Of a DNA stretch of 64,000 nucleotides, positions 1 to 12,500 are shown one piece after another. The position numbers and the translations under genes are program-made. Each line of letters begins with the position of its first letter. Position 1 is the stretch's first letter. This DNA is from Lineus longissimus. Taxonomy: Eukaryota; Nemertea; Pilidiophora; Heteronemertea; Lineidae. The stretch lies in contig NC_088320.1 of NCBI RefSeq assembly GCF_910592395.1, forward strand, positions 12,522,501 through 12,586,500. Direction: 5' to 3'. The notes under the pieces are model-generated. The model was given only the letters and a program-made list of their open reading frames with translations, did not search any database and was not told the origin of the DNA.

Positions 1-74
1 CGCACTTTGTCCTGAGAGCGTAGCCGCAGTAGGGCTTTGTCCTGAGGGCGTAGCTCGAGTAGGAGTTTCAACAG

Positions 75-440
75 GAGCAGGCCACGAGTCACAATCTGGT
101 AACTCTTTGTCTCACATATAAAGTTTGGCAGTGGTCATGGGTCGGGGTCCCATCATTCCCAGCCGCAAGTCACAATCACGTACTTTTTGTCTCACATATA
201 AAGTTTGGCAGTAATCAGGGGTCGGGGTTCTATCATTCACAGCCACGAGTCACAATCTGGTAACTTTTTGTCTCACGTATGAAGTTTGGCAGTGATCATG
301 GGTCGGGGTCCCATCAATCCCAGCCGTAAGTCACAATCAGGTAACTTTTTGTCTCACATATAAAGTTTGGCAGTGACCAGGGGTCGGGGTCCTATCATTC
401 CCAGCCGTAAGTCACAATCTGATAACTTTTTGTCTCGTAT
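75..440. repeat. 80-bp tandem repeats, left arm
   Basis: About four and a half units of roughly 80 bp. Each contains a variant of gtcacaatctggtaactttt, then ctcacatataaagtttggca, then ggtcggggtcc. Units differ from each other by several bases, for example agccgcaagt against agccacgagt. The same array in reverse complement lies at about 5980-6330, and the order of unit variants is mirrored, so the array existed before the palindrome formed. Confidence 0.85.
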
Positions 441-1809
441 GGCAATGACTCATAGGTAGTGAAAGTCAGGTTATGTCATGTTTAGAACCGGTTTGAGATT
501 TTGTGCGGAAGTACCATTAACTGGGACAATTCTTCCTAATAACAATTACAGAACTGAACAGCCCATGACGGGCGGCAACTCAGGGGTCAATCAAGTGAGA
601 AAATTTCAATATAGGCTAGGCAACGTATAATGAAGCTTGATCATTAATCCAACAAGTCTGACGTAACGCGCGGAAGCACACTTCTCAGGTTGTTGTCGGC
701 GACACTTCCCAGGTGTCTGGTCGTGACGCTTTTTATTAGACTATACCATTTAAATTTTGCAGAGTGACTTTATAGGTGGCCTCAGTTACCTATTTTGACG
801 CTTGGGGAATGGGTAGGCGATGCCGCGAAAGAGTGGAGACGAGGTCAATATTTCACAGTAATACGGGAAATCAACGTCTAAAATTTAAAAAAAAACAACA
901 ACGGGGGAAAAACATAAATTGTTGATAACCAAAAAAACAAACTAATGGAAATTAGTGGAGTAGAGTTTGTTAAAACTGTTTGACGTTTAATGAATAATCT
1001 GTGAGCGTGTGTGTGTGTGCGCCACCGAACTAAATTGTTCTTAGTAGTCAATATCATACTGGAAAATCAACACATCGAAGTTTAATTTTATTGCGATAAT
1101 TCTTTTCCAAATTGCCCAAGAAAAATGCGTTGGCAGCTTTAAAAGCTTTAATAATTACTGGTGGCTAAAATGGCAAGACCACTCATTGTTAGTTCAGCAA
1201 GCGGATAATAGACGGCGAATGCATCTGGCCAACTGTGAACTGTCTACTGTGTAAGAAAATGGAGACAGTGAAGAGTTCACTGTTTTGTGCGGAGCATGCT
1301 CTGAAAGTATAGCCTGGTTCCTTGGCCAATTCAATGCGCAGAATACAACTGCGCAACTATACGTCATAACCCGGGCTTTTGAATCGTCAAAAAAGCAGTC
1401 AAATGTGCCTGTAGCGCCAACTGGCGGTGAAAACTAAACTAATTCCATTACAAGTCAAAATGAAAAATTATCAAAAAATATTCGGCCAGATTTGAAAACA
1501 ATATTTCCTCTGTGGACCGAGGTATAAAGGAAAGAAGTTAAAACTTCCCGATGACCTCATTCGCCGAGTGTAGGTCGAATCGCGCTGATTTTTGGTTTAT
1601 GAGTTCCCCTTGGGCTACTCCTAATTTAACAGCGCCAACAAAGCGCCTAGGTCTTACGGTTACAAAATGCCCAAAAGTGACACGGACGGAAGGAAGGAAG
1701 GACAGACACCATTCCCTTAGTAATATTGCTAGCTTCGCTGACTTTGTCAGCTGAGCTAAAATGAAGCCTGTATGTGCCATAGTATTAGAGACATTTAAAA
1801 AAAAACGTA

Positions 1810-2490
1810 ATTATGGCGGCCATCTTGAAATCCAAGATGGCGAACATTTTAAGGGATTTTCAGTGGGTCCACTGGATTCGTCACACCCAAAAACCTAGGG
1901 TATGCCACAAAAAGCAAGTCCGTATCACCCATAGTATTTGAGATAGTCAAGAAAAACGCAAATCATGGCGGCCATCTTGGCGGAAATCCAATATGGTGGC
2001 CATTTTATGAAATTTTTCGTTGGTTCCATTCAATTCGTCATACCTGAAAACCTAGGGTAAGGCATGAAATTATACCTGCAATAGTGTCAGAGATATTCAG
2101 GGAGAAAGCCCAAAATATGGTGGCCATTTTGAAATTCAAGATGGCTGCCACTAATGGGCGTTTCACGTTGGGGTTTTAATCGATCAGTGATCCTTAGGGG
2201 TCCAGTCACCTATATGCCAAATTTCATGTCTCCATCGATAACCAGTATGTATATAATATGGGGTGACAAATAATAATATTATAGGCCCTCACGGTGGCGG
2301 CCATCTTGGAATCCAGTATGGCGGCCATATTACGGCATTTCCACTGGTTCCGTTGAATTCGCCATACCTGAAAACGTAGGGTGAGCCGTCAAAATTATAC
2401 CCGTACGTGCAATAGATTCCGAGATATTGCAGGAAACTGGCCAAAAATAGCGGCCATATTGGATTTTAAGATGGCGACCGGCAGATGGCG
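1810..2490. repeat. diverged tandem units with GCCGCCATCTTG-type motifs, left arm
   Basis: Four or five diverged units of about 150-190 bp. Each contains an inverted pair of the type ggcggccatcttg / caagatggcggcc, followed by a segment related to cctgaaaacctagggt. The motif core matches the established vertebrate YY1 consensus (AAGATGGCGGC and its complement). The likeness is visible in sequence; any binding is inference. The mirrored array lies at about 3925-4610. Confidence 0.75.
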
Positions 2491-3924
2491 TAAAAATTTG
2501 GGTCTTAATCGATAAAGGGGCTGTTCTACCACCACAGAATTAATGTTGTTCCCTTTCCCTTTCCAATGTCTCAACCTCAAGCCTACGAAAGCCCAGAAGG
2601 CTCATTCCAAATTCCAAATTCCAAATGCGAAATTCCAAATCTGATCCGACCAATTTGATCAGGTTTTGCTTTTGACTAATCAGATAGAGTATAATAACAA
2701 TATTCCAGTTCCGGTTTGCTTCGGCAGATGTGAACAGTTTGGTGATCGGTTGCATATCAGCGTTGGTTAAAGCGGATGGGGCAAAATTCCTCTGTTGCAG
2801 TGAGCTACTCTGCTACTCGGTATCCTAGGACTGGCGTTGTCTATTGCTACAGCAGTTGCTAAAAATGACAGGTTAGTGTACTTACGCTGCTAAATGGGTG
2901 AATGTCGTCAACGTGGAGGTTACTCTCACTGGTGGCTGTCCCAGATTCCTTGCGGCTGGTGTCTTATGAAAGTTGAGGATCGAATTTAACTCTATGCGCG
3001 TTTTGTGACTTGAAATCATGTATATAAATATGACCAGTGTCATTTTGGTTCGTAAAAACATCAACTGCCTATCCGTGGCCTGAATCTGAGTCAGCATTGA
3101 CAATCATTGAACATAATTTATTCATAGGCCTGAATTTTTTAATTCGTTTTTCTTGCGTTCTTTTTTCAGCAATATGGTGCAGGTTGTTGACATTTGTCAT
3201 CAGCAGGGCTGGGGTGTATGGCGGAAGGACCATATTGCTGAAAAAAGAACGCAAGAAAAACGAATTAAAAAATTTAGGCCTATAAATAAATTATGTTCAA
3301 TGATTGTCAATGCTGACTCAGATTCAGACCACGGATAGGCAGTTGATGTTTTTACGAACCAAAATGACACTGGTCATATTTATATACATGATTTCAAGTC
3401 ACAAAAAGCGCATAGAGTTAAATTCGATCCTCAACTTTCATAAGACACCAGCCGCAAGGAATCTGGGACAGCCACCAGTGAGCGTAACCTCCACGTTGAC
3501 GACGTTCACCCATTTAGCAGCGTAAGTACACTAACCTGTCATTTTTAGCAACTGCTGTAGCAATAAACAACGCCAGTCCTAGGATACCGAGTAGCAGAGT
3601 AGCTCACTGCAACAGAGGAATTTTGCCCCATCCGCTTTAACCAACGCTGATATGCAACCGATCACCAAACTGTTCACATCTGCCGAAGCAAACCGGAACT
3701 GGAATATTGTTATTATACTCTATCTGATTAGTCAAAAGCAAAACCTGATCAAATTGGTCGGATCAGATTTGGAATTTCGCATTTGGAATTTGGAATTTGG
3801 AATGAGCCTTCTGGGCTTTCGTAGGCTTGAGGTTGAGACATTGGAAAGGGAAAGGGAACAACATTAATTCTGTGGTGGTAGAACAGCCCCTAGGGGTCAT
3901 TTATCGATTAAGCACCTAATTTTT

Positions 3925-4610
3925 TACGCCATCTGGCGGTCGCCATCTTAAAATCCAATATGGCCGCCATTTTTGGCCAGTTTCCTGCAATATCTCGGAA
4001 TCTATTGCACGTACGGGTATAATTTTGACGGCTCACCCTACGTTTTCAGGTATGGCGAATTCAACGGAACCAGTGGAAATGCCGTAGTATGGCCGCCATA
4101 CTGGATTCCAAGATGGCCGCCACCGTGAGGGCCTATAATATTATTATTTGTCACCCCATATATACATACTGGTTATCGATGGAGACATGAAATTTGGCAT
4201 ATAGGTGACTGGACCCCTAAGGATCACTAATCGATTAAGACCCCAACGTGAAACGCCCCCTAGTGGCAGCCATCTTGAATTTCAAAATGGCCGCCATATT
4301 TTGGGCTTTCTCCCTGAATATCTCTGACACTATTGCAGGTATAATTTCATGCCTTACCCTAGGTTTTCAGGTATGACGAATTGAATGGAACCAACGAAAA
4401 ATTTCATAAAATGGCCACCATATTGGATTTCCGCCAAGATGGCCGCCATGATTTGCGTTTTTCTTGAATATCTCAAATACTATGGGTGATACGGACTTGC
4501 TTTTTGTGGCATACCCTAGGTTTTTGGGTGTGACGAATCCAGTGGACCCACTGAAAATTCCGTAAAATGTTCGCCATCTTGGATTTCAAGATGGCCGCCA
4601 TAATTACGTT
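3925..4610. repeat. diverged tandem units with GCCGCCATCTTG-type motifs, right arm
   Basis: Mirror copy of the array at 1810-2490. It contains aagatggccgccacc near 4112, caaaatggccgccat near 4286, aagatggccgccatgat near 4437 and aagatggccgccataat near 4589. Small substitutions separate it from the left copy, for example atggccgcc against atggtggcc, so the two arms have begun to diverge. Confidence 0.75.
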
Positions 4611-5979
4611 TTTTTTTAAATGTCTCTAATACTATGGCACATACAGGCTTCATTTTTAGCTCAGCTGACAAAGTCAGCGAAGCTAGCAATATTACTAAGG
4701 GAATGGTGTCTGTCCTTCCTTCCTTCCGTCCGTGTCACTTTTGGGCATTTTGTAACCGTAAAACCTAGGCGCTTTGTTGACGCTGTTAAATTAGGAGTAG
4801 CCCAAGGGGAACTCAGAAACCAAAAATCAGCGCGATCCGACCTACACTCGGCGAATGAGGTCATCGGTAAGTTTTAACTTCTTTCCTTTATACCTCGGTC
4901 CACAGAGGAAATATTGTTTTCAAATCTGGCCGAATATTTTTTAATAATTTTTCATTTTGACTTGTAATGGAATTAGTTTAGTTTTCACCGCCAGTTGGCG
5001 CTACAGGCACATTTGACTGCTTTTTTGACGATTCAAAAGCCCGGGTTATGACGTATAGTTGCGCAGTTGTATTCTACGCATTGAATTGGCCAAGGAACCA
5101 GGCTATACTTTCAGAGCATGCTCTGCACAAAACAGTGAACTCTTCAATGTCTCCATTTTCTAGCACTGTAGACAGTTCACAGTTGGCCAGATGCATTCGC
5201 CGTCTATTATCTGCTTCCTGAACTAACAATGAGTGGTCTTGCCCTTTTTAGCCACCAGTAATTACTAAAGCTTTTAAAGCTGCCAACGCATTTTTCTTGG
5301 GCAATTTGGAAAAGAATTATCGCAATAAAATTAAACTTCGATGTGTTGATTTTCCAGAATGATATTGACTACTAAGAACAATTTAGTTCGGTGGCGCACA
5401 CACACACACGCTCACAGAGTATTCATTAAACGTCAAACAGTTTTAACAAACTCTACTCCACTAATTTCCATTAGTTTGTTTTTTTTGGTTATCAACAATT
5501 TATGTTTTTCCCCCGTTGTTGTTTTTTTTAAATTTTAGACGTTGATTTCCTGTATTACTGTGAAATATTGACCTCGTCTCCACTCTTTCGCGGCATCGCC
5601 TACCCATTCCCCAAGCATCAAAATAGGTAACTGAGGTCACCTATAAAATCACTCTGCAAAATTTAAATGGTATAGTCTAATAAAAAGCGTCACGACCAGA
5701 CACCTGGGAAGTGTCGCCGACAACAACCTGAGAAGTGTGCTTCCGCGCGTTACGTCAGACTTGTTGGATTAATGATCAAGCTTCATAATACGTTGCCTAG
5801 CCTATATTGAAATTTTCTCACTTGATTGACCCCTGAGTTGCCGCCCGTCATGGGCTGTTCAGTTCTGTAGTTGTTATTTGGAGGAATTGTCCCAGTTAAT
5901 GGTACTTCCGCACAAAATCTCAAACCGGTTCTAAACATGAAATAACCTGACTTTCACTGCCTATGAGTCATTGCCATGC

Positions 5980-6330
5980 GAGACAAAAAGTTACCAGATT
6001 GTGACTTACGGCTGGGAATGATAGGACCCCGACCCCTGATCACTGCCAAACTTTATATGTGAGACAAAAAGTTACCTGATTGTGACTTACGGCTGGGAAT
6101 GATGGGACCCCGACCCATGATCACTGCCAAACTTCATACGTGAGACAAAAAGTTACCAGATTGTGACTCGTGGCTGTGAATGATAGGACCCCGACCCCTG
6201 ATTACTGCCAAACTTTATATGTGAGACAAAAAGTACCTGATTGTGACTTGCGGCTGGGAATGATGGGACCCCGACCCATGACCACTGCCAAACTTTATAT
6301 GTGAGACAAAGAGTTACCAGATTGTGACTC
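5980..6330. repeat. 80-bp tandem repeats, right arm
   Basis: Mirror copy of the array at 75-440. Units begin near gtgagacaaaaagttacc and contain tgtgacttacggctgggaat and ggaccccgacccctgat. The array directly abuts the coding tail that starts near 6335. Confidence 0.85.
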
Positions 6331-6334
6331 GTGG

Positions 6335-6547
6335 CCTGCTCCTGTTGAAACTCCTACTCGAGCTACGCCCTCAGGACAAAGCCCTACTGCGGCTACGCTC
6401 TCAGGACAAAGTGCGACTGGAGCTTTTAGACCGAATGATGTTAATACTAGTACTGCCAGTAGATCTATTACTGATGTTGTTACTCCTGCTACTATTAAAA
6501 AGGATGATGATACCAACGAGTCAATTAAATTCTATGGCTTTGCATAA
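6335..6547 (+). CDS. C-terminal tail of an unidentified protein (partial last exon)
   Basis: An open frame of 70 codons ends in TAA at 6545-6547, and a polyadenylation signal AATAAA follows at 6553. The peptide is Pro/Thr/Ser-rich, with two copies of a TPSGQSPT/TLSGQSAT-like repeat, then an acidic segment (KKDDDTNESIKF) and the end FYGFA. The frame is closed by a TGA a few codons upstream inside the 80-bp repeat, so it must be joined by splicing or was cut by the repeat. The outer part of this tail (to 6415) is also present in reverse complement at 1-81, so the palindrome includes gene sequence. I do not recognise the protein. The frame, stop and poly(A) signal make a real last exon plausible, but it could be a transposon ORF. 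Confidence 0.4.
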   Translation, partial: PAPVETPTRATPSGQSPTAATLSGQSATGAFRPNDVNTSTASRSITDVVTPATIKKDDDTNESIKFYGFA

Positions 6548-6715
6548 GCACAAATAAAGTAGTCTTATTCCCAGTTAGCTGATGTAACCCGAGATTTTAT
6601 AGTACAAATATTTGTGCATTTAATCGTGTTGTTTGATGTTTATTCACATTGTACGTCAACTAACGATACAGCGCAGTGCGTGCGTGTACCATCTAAACCA
6701 TGGGAGATATGCAGC
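6545..6715 (+). repeat. 3'UTR-like segment, duplicated at 17536-17719
   Basis: The segment starting at the stop codon and AATAAA, through gtttgatgtttattcaca, to accatctaaaccatgggaga is repeated in direct orientation at 17536-17719 with about 10% differences. It probably belongs to a dispersed element or a duplicated gene end. Confidence 0.75.
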
Positions 6716-6989
6716 ATTGTCCATTGGCTAATCGTCCAGTTGCACGAATTCCCGCTATTTGTGGCAGTCCATAAGGAGACCAAATTATGATGACGCAATG
6801 GATTGCCCCGGTCAGGGAGTCTAGCTGCGTTGTGAAACCGCTGAATGATATGAACCCTACCCTGAAGCTGCTGATATTTTACAATATCTTTCACGCAATG
6901 CATGATTAATTAAAGGAAATATCAGAGTACAGATACGTCGTCTGTCTTTAAATTCATGATCCTATATACGGAGAGTAATGCGTCGCCGC

Positions 6990-7290
6990 CACACAGATGG
7001 TTCGCCAAATCCGTTTCATGTAATATTTGGAACAAGCTTATCAAATCACCTCTCACCTATGTCTGAGGCTGAAGAGATCTAGTGCCTCTAGCCTTTCACT
7101 GTATACGTAAGATCCCTCATTCCTGTTATTAATTTGGTGAATCTCCTCTGGACCTAAGAGATTAAAAACGCATAATCGTGTTTTCACGAAGGAAGTATTG
7201 TCCAACATGCCAATGTCCAAACCGCACAACCTGGGGGAAATTAATGATATAGTTTTCAAGGTAGAGGAAGTAAGCAAGACTTACGAACTT
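6990..7290 (-). pseudogene. decayed non-LTR retrotransposon fragment (C-terminal RT region)
   Basis: The minus strand reads YSERLEALDLFSLRHR and then, after a one-base frame change, RGDLISLFQILH. This is the pattern YxERLxxLxLxSLxxRRxRGDLI, which is widespread downstream of the reverse transcriptase domain in animal non-LTR ORF2 proteins. A stop and a frameshift lie in the motif, and there is no RT core nearby. It is a short dead remnant, recognised from that motif alone. Confidence 0.45.
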
Positions 7291-7379
7291 GAATAAACCA
7301 GACAAGAATCCCGGTTGACGAAATGAACGCTAGGATCCTTAAAGAGATTAAGGATAAAATTCCAGAGGCGTGCACTATG

Positions 7380-9170
7380 CTATTCTAAATCATAGAGTCC
7401 ATCACAAATGCATGTGAGGAATTCTAGTCCTAAATCCATGCCAGTTCATCCAGAATACAAATCCTGGCTTCTCAAATCCGGGCCCTGTCATCTAGAGTGC
7501 ATACCATCCTTACCACTTGAAAAATATCAAGTGAGTAGGAGTGACAGGTTGAAGTTGAAGTCTGGTGTCAATGGAATTTTGAAACTAGTGCAGTGACGAA
7601 GCAGAATTTCCAAGCATTCATGAGAGCTTTGTGCTCAATAACCCGACGCACATCCAGAATAAGCCCTAATAGACCTGGCTACAAATAGTAAACCTTGCCC
7701 GAACCAACAACCATTTCAGTCGTTGGACTCCAAGCGTAGTGCAGTAGCATTTTTTCAAAAGGTAAGTGAATTCTGCCAAATATTATCTCATTGACATCAG
7801 CAGAGGGTAACAACGTAGGAGGGTGGTTCTCCCTGACCAAGTTGTCGCCATAAAGCCATTTCTCTTAAAAAGTTAATAAACGTGTACGTCGTGGTGTGGT
7901 TGGCCGCCCAAATCAAAATCGGTTTACATTGCTGAATTGGTTTAAAAATCATCACATCCACAATGCCGTGATTGTGGCGCAAACAGTCAAGAATGCGATT
8001 ATGTTAGGCACAAAATCAGCATTTAACCGCCTCCATTTGAGTTCATACCCGTTACCTTTGGAGAGGTTACTGATTGCGACCTTGCTAATGCTACCTACAT
8101 GTAGGCTCTATATACCGGGCCCTATATATATCAAAATAATCTTAATCCTCAGTTATTGCCTCCTGACATCGGTGAATGATATTTGACGCTGTTTCAGATG
8201 AAATTCACAACGCATGCGATTTTAGGGTTGTTTTCGTGCAAGTCATTGGGGTGCAGCGTAAAAGCAAACAAAACCCACCGCCTCACGCCTTGTCCAATCA
8301 GTGTTAACCTACTGTTACTATGGACGCCACAAACATCTTCTTTTCCATATGTGTGCTCTTTCCATTCCTCATTCGACATGTTGTTTGATACGTCGAAAAG
8401 AGGTGTCTTTGTTCTTCCTATTTTTTGGTCACTTTTTGGCCACGCTCTACGATGCGTGAAAAGTCAATCACAAAGGCAAGGAGAGAAGGTATGTCTGTTT
8501 TGGAGAATGGTTGAGGTATGATCGCTGGTTTAACCAAACCTTCGAGAATAGCTCGAAACACCATCCATCCTTTGGGAGGACTATAGAGTTTCATGTTCGC
8601 GCACTCGAAGTTCTTCAGCTTTGCGGAATTCTTCATGTGACTCTATATTCGTTGATCGCTCGTAAACACACCACATACTGCTTAAGATCTCCTGTTTGCT
8701 ACGGCGATTGAAGCAAACTGGTCTAGTATACATGTATTAATTTTTACGTATTGAGATTTTGGATTTGTTTAAGGGCAGTGCAGTATGGCGTGAAATGAAA
8801 AAGCGTTCCATGCTTTGTCGTAATCCGCGCAAGAGCTTTTGTTCGTTCGTTTTTTTGCAGGGGGCGTAGAATGACCAAGCCCAGAGGCATTTGCATTCAT
8901 TGAGATTTCCACCACATGTTATTACAATTGCAATAACGCACGCAATTCATGCGACTTTGCTATTTTACACCCCACCGCTCGCCAATACACCAAGACAAAC
9001 GAGTTTGTTCTGCGATTCAAGCAAACTCGCGTTCGGCGGGGACCAACCTTAACCTACACCCTGATATGGTAATAGTACACCCTGATATCAGAAATAGTTA
9101 TTGCATTGGTATATTTTGTAACACCTACCTTATCTCTGGACATCGACAGGTATATGACGATAAAGGCTCC
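7380..9170. repeat. left arm of a diverged inverted duplication
   Basis: Blocks in this region recur in reverse complement between about 15290 and 16760. gaggaattctagtcctaaatccatgccag near 7417 pairs with 16684. The block through gagggtaacaacgtaggagg near 7803 pairs with 16300. The block with ctctacgatgcgtgaaaag near 8446 pairs with 16130. The cacaccacatactgcttaag block near 8665 pairs with 15910. The caccgctcgccaatacacca block near 8975 pairs with 15620. Identity is patchy, so it is much older than the 1-6415 palindrome. A splice-donor-like caaaaggtaagtg at about 7756 is shared by both arms. No intact ORF is present. Confidence 0.75.
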
Positions 9171-9502
9171 AGCCCAACTGACAACAGTGTCAACACTCGT
9201 ACAGTTTTATGTGTGCTGTCATTGAGGGTGTGTTTTTCAGTCGAGGGGCGGGGGAGTTATTGAGCTCTTATAATTACGTGCCTATGGTGTATACTGGTAC
9301 ATTGTGTCGACAGTTAAAGCAGGGAGATACCTTGTTATAGACATCAACGAAAAACCAGACTCATTCGTATCCTCCTACCCTCGCACACATTCGGTTGTTA
9401 GTGTCGAGTGTTGGCCTGCAAGAAGCTCAAAAATCTCAGTTTCCTCTTTTTGCTACATTCCAGGAAGTTACGTCTCTCTAGCAAATATTTCTGACTGAAA
9501 AG

Positions 9503-12500
9503 ATGAAGACCATTTGTGTCCTGTTCGTTCTGGTGGTGATCTTCTCCTTGGTCCTTGGTAGGTATACATAGAACGCCCCGCAATGAGCGATTTAATCGTT
9601 GTACCTATGATTATAATCGCTGCTATATGTGCGACAAAAAGATCTCACGCCTGCGGGTAAAACGGCTACTGAATCGCTGGGTTTGGGATAATTTTCTTCA
9701 TCATGATATCAATTTCATGAAAGAGTACATATTTTAATCTTTGTGATCTTAGAGCCCAACATCATAACTGCCTTATCCTGCGGAAATCAGGGGTTTTTCT
9801 AATAATGCCCCCTAGCCTGATCGGGGCGAATTCTTCCTCCAATATCGGCTCAGGCTCGTCGAAAGGTGGACCGAAAGTGCGCGCTGACTTTATTTACCGG
9901 GAGGCGAGAGACAGTGCTTTTGGGCGGGGTATAGGTTTGATTAATTACTTGGCATGCGATTGTGACAAGGCATGCGACAGTGCATTTGTTATTTCACAGG
10001 GCTTTTTCAGCTGACACTGTATTCAAACAATGCAAAAACCGCATGCGTGTTGAAATTCATGGGACCAAGTCTAAATGCATTTGGTGACGCGATTCAGCTC
10101 CCATGTATTTCACAACTCATTCGATTTTTCGCATTGCCTCGGTGCAGTGCGGCGCAAAATGACAAAGCAGTGTATGCCCGGTCGCAATCGCAATTACCTT
10201 ACCCCAAATTTACATCCCTTACCGAACACCTGAATTATCATATCCCGTCTATCTAGCACATGCAGGAGATAATGTCGAGGAAGGATTGAATGAAGAAATG
10301 GATCTGGAAAAAGGGTAGGTTACACAGCCTTTGGGTTCCTCTCTCTCGCTTGTTCTATTGGTGGCGTCAGAGTGAAAATGGCTTTTGGTCATACACAAAG
10401 AGATTTCAAACAGCATCCTCCGTAATCTGTCCACGAAGGTTCCTCCTACCTTGAACCAGAATTAGCTATTTGCCCCCCCCCCCCCGCTACCAATCAAACT
10501 ACGGTAGTCATGACTGTTACAGCTTGATCAATGCATCCTTGATATATATATATATATATGCGTATATATGGACCTCGCCTCCTCTTATCCACGCTAATAA
10601 GGAATTTTCGCTATCCGGTACCGCCGAAAAAATCACCGAAAAAGAACTCATTCCTGCCTATGACGTCATCAGTTTTCGTGAAATATTCCCCGATCTCGAG
10701 TCGGTCTCCGTGAAAAAAGCGCTGTATCTCGGCCGCTATTTCGGGATCGGGAACTATTACTACGAACACCAACTCTCGTTATTCTCTCGGAAAACTCTCG
10801 AAATCTGCATCGGTCACGAAATCTCTCGTAAAACACTCGTAAAGTGCAGGGACGCTTAATCAGATTACACGCCCAGTGGCGATCCCTCTCGTAGAGTCTC
10901 GAGTTCTTGAATTCCGTGACCTTTCGTAAGTTTTTCGATACCTTTCGACAGTATAATCTATTAAACGGTTACTGTCATGTTGGTTTGCAGGGGGCGCGAT
11001 AAGTCCGACCATTATGATCAGCGGGCTCGATATTTATGATAGTTGTCAGATCCACAATGAAACATAGGTGGCGGATAAGTTTTGCCGTTGCCTATATTTT
11101 GTAAAAAAAAATATCTACGCGCACCTCAAGCAACTGAGGCAGCGTTAGATAAAGTGCAGAGTGACATTCTGATGAGGATGGATAAGCAAGAAGTGTGTTT
11201 GCTTGTGATGCTTGACCTTAGTGTGGCTTTTGATACTGTTGATACCACTGTTCTCCTTGAAACCATGAACATGGATTTCGGAATATTTGGATCTTGCCTC
11301 AAATGGCTGGAGTCGTATCTCAACAGTCGGAATCAGCGTATTGTTATCAATGACTCAGTCTCAACTAAATTTGTCCTCAAAGGTGGTGTTCCTCAGGGCA
11401 GCTGCCTAGGGCCAATTTCATTCTTGTTCTACGTTTCGCGCCTCTATCACGTGATATCCCGACATCTACCTGACGCTCATGGATATTCTGATGATAATCA
11501 GTTATATCTGTCTTTTCGCCCACTTCCGACTTCTGTTGAATGCGATGCGGTGAAGGAGGCTGAGAACTGCGTTCGTGATGTAAGGGCTTGGCTTATCACC
11601 AACCAGCTGTTGATTAACGATGTGAAAACTGAATTTATCATCATTGGTTCCCGCCAACAATTGCTCAAAGTAAACATTGACTCAATTAAAGTTGGTGTGA
11701 CTGATGTGAGCCCTGTCAAATGTGCGAGAAATCTCGGCGTATGGTTTGATTCTAATATGAATATGGAAACCCACGTACGCAAAGTGTGCTCAAAGGCCTT
11801 TCGCGGATTTTATAACATCAGACAAATTCAGAAATTTCTTACTGAGGACACCTCCAAGATTCTTGTTCATGCTTTCGCAACTGCCCATCTCGACTACTGT
11901 AATGCTGTTCTATATGGCATCACTGACAAGCAGTGTAGTCGGATGCAGAAGGTTTTGAATGCTGCTGCATGGGTTGTATGTCTTGTGCCTCGCTTTGACC
12001 ATATCACTCCGGTACTTGTACATCTACACTGGCTACCTGTTAAGTACAGGATAATTTTCAAGGTCTAACTTCTAATGTTTAAGGCCCTCCAGGGTAATGC
12101 TCCTCAGTACCTGGTTGATATAGTCAAGGTCAGGCAACCATTGTCTCATCATTGATTGCGTGGTGACTCTGAGCTATTGCTTGTGGTGCCGGTTACGCGT
12201 TGCGTAACTTTTGAGGACCGGGCTTTTTGTCTCAAGGTCAGGCAACCATTGTCTCATCATAGATTGCGTGCTGACTCTGAGCTTTAGCTTGTGGTGCCGG
12301 TTACGCGTTGCGTAACTTTTGGGGACCGGGCTTTTTGCTCGGCTGCCCCCAAGCTTTGGAACAATCTCCCCAGGAGTATTAGGTTGGCAGGAAACATCGG
12401 CCAGTTCAAATCACTCCTTAAGCGTCATTTTTAGGGGGGGGGGTGCGCTCGAGAATATGCCTTGCATAGCCGAGCGCTATATAAATCCTCTAATAGTATA

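Larger units (their letters stand above)
1..6415. repeat. giant near-perfect palindrome (inverted repeat), 3.2-kb arms
   Basis: Bases 1-3178 are the reverse complement of 3229-6415, with only scattered substitutions and small indels. The arms are separated by a 50-bp spacer at 3179-3228. Matching landmarks: position 1 pairs with 6415, and a 71-codon open frame at 2540-2755 (minus) reappears unchanged at 3652-3867 (plus). The stem at the centre is the ttttttcagcaatatggt segment ending at 3178. The left arm runs off the window, so the outer boundary and any target duplication cannot be seen. Each arm holds, from outside in, a coding tail, 80-bp tandem repeats, a CA-rich microsatellite, an array of GCCGCCATCTTG-type motifs and unique sequence. 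It could be a foldback transposon, or a recent inverted duplication or palindromic amplification of a host segment. An assembly artefact, in which a hairpin read is unfolded, must also be considered. Confidence 0.93.

Noticed and set aside
1538-4877. Mirrored 70-85-codon frames in both palindrome arms
   Set aside because: Both strands are open because of repeat composition, and there are no protein features. The identical pairs only reflect the palindrome.
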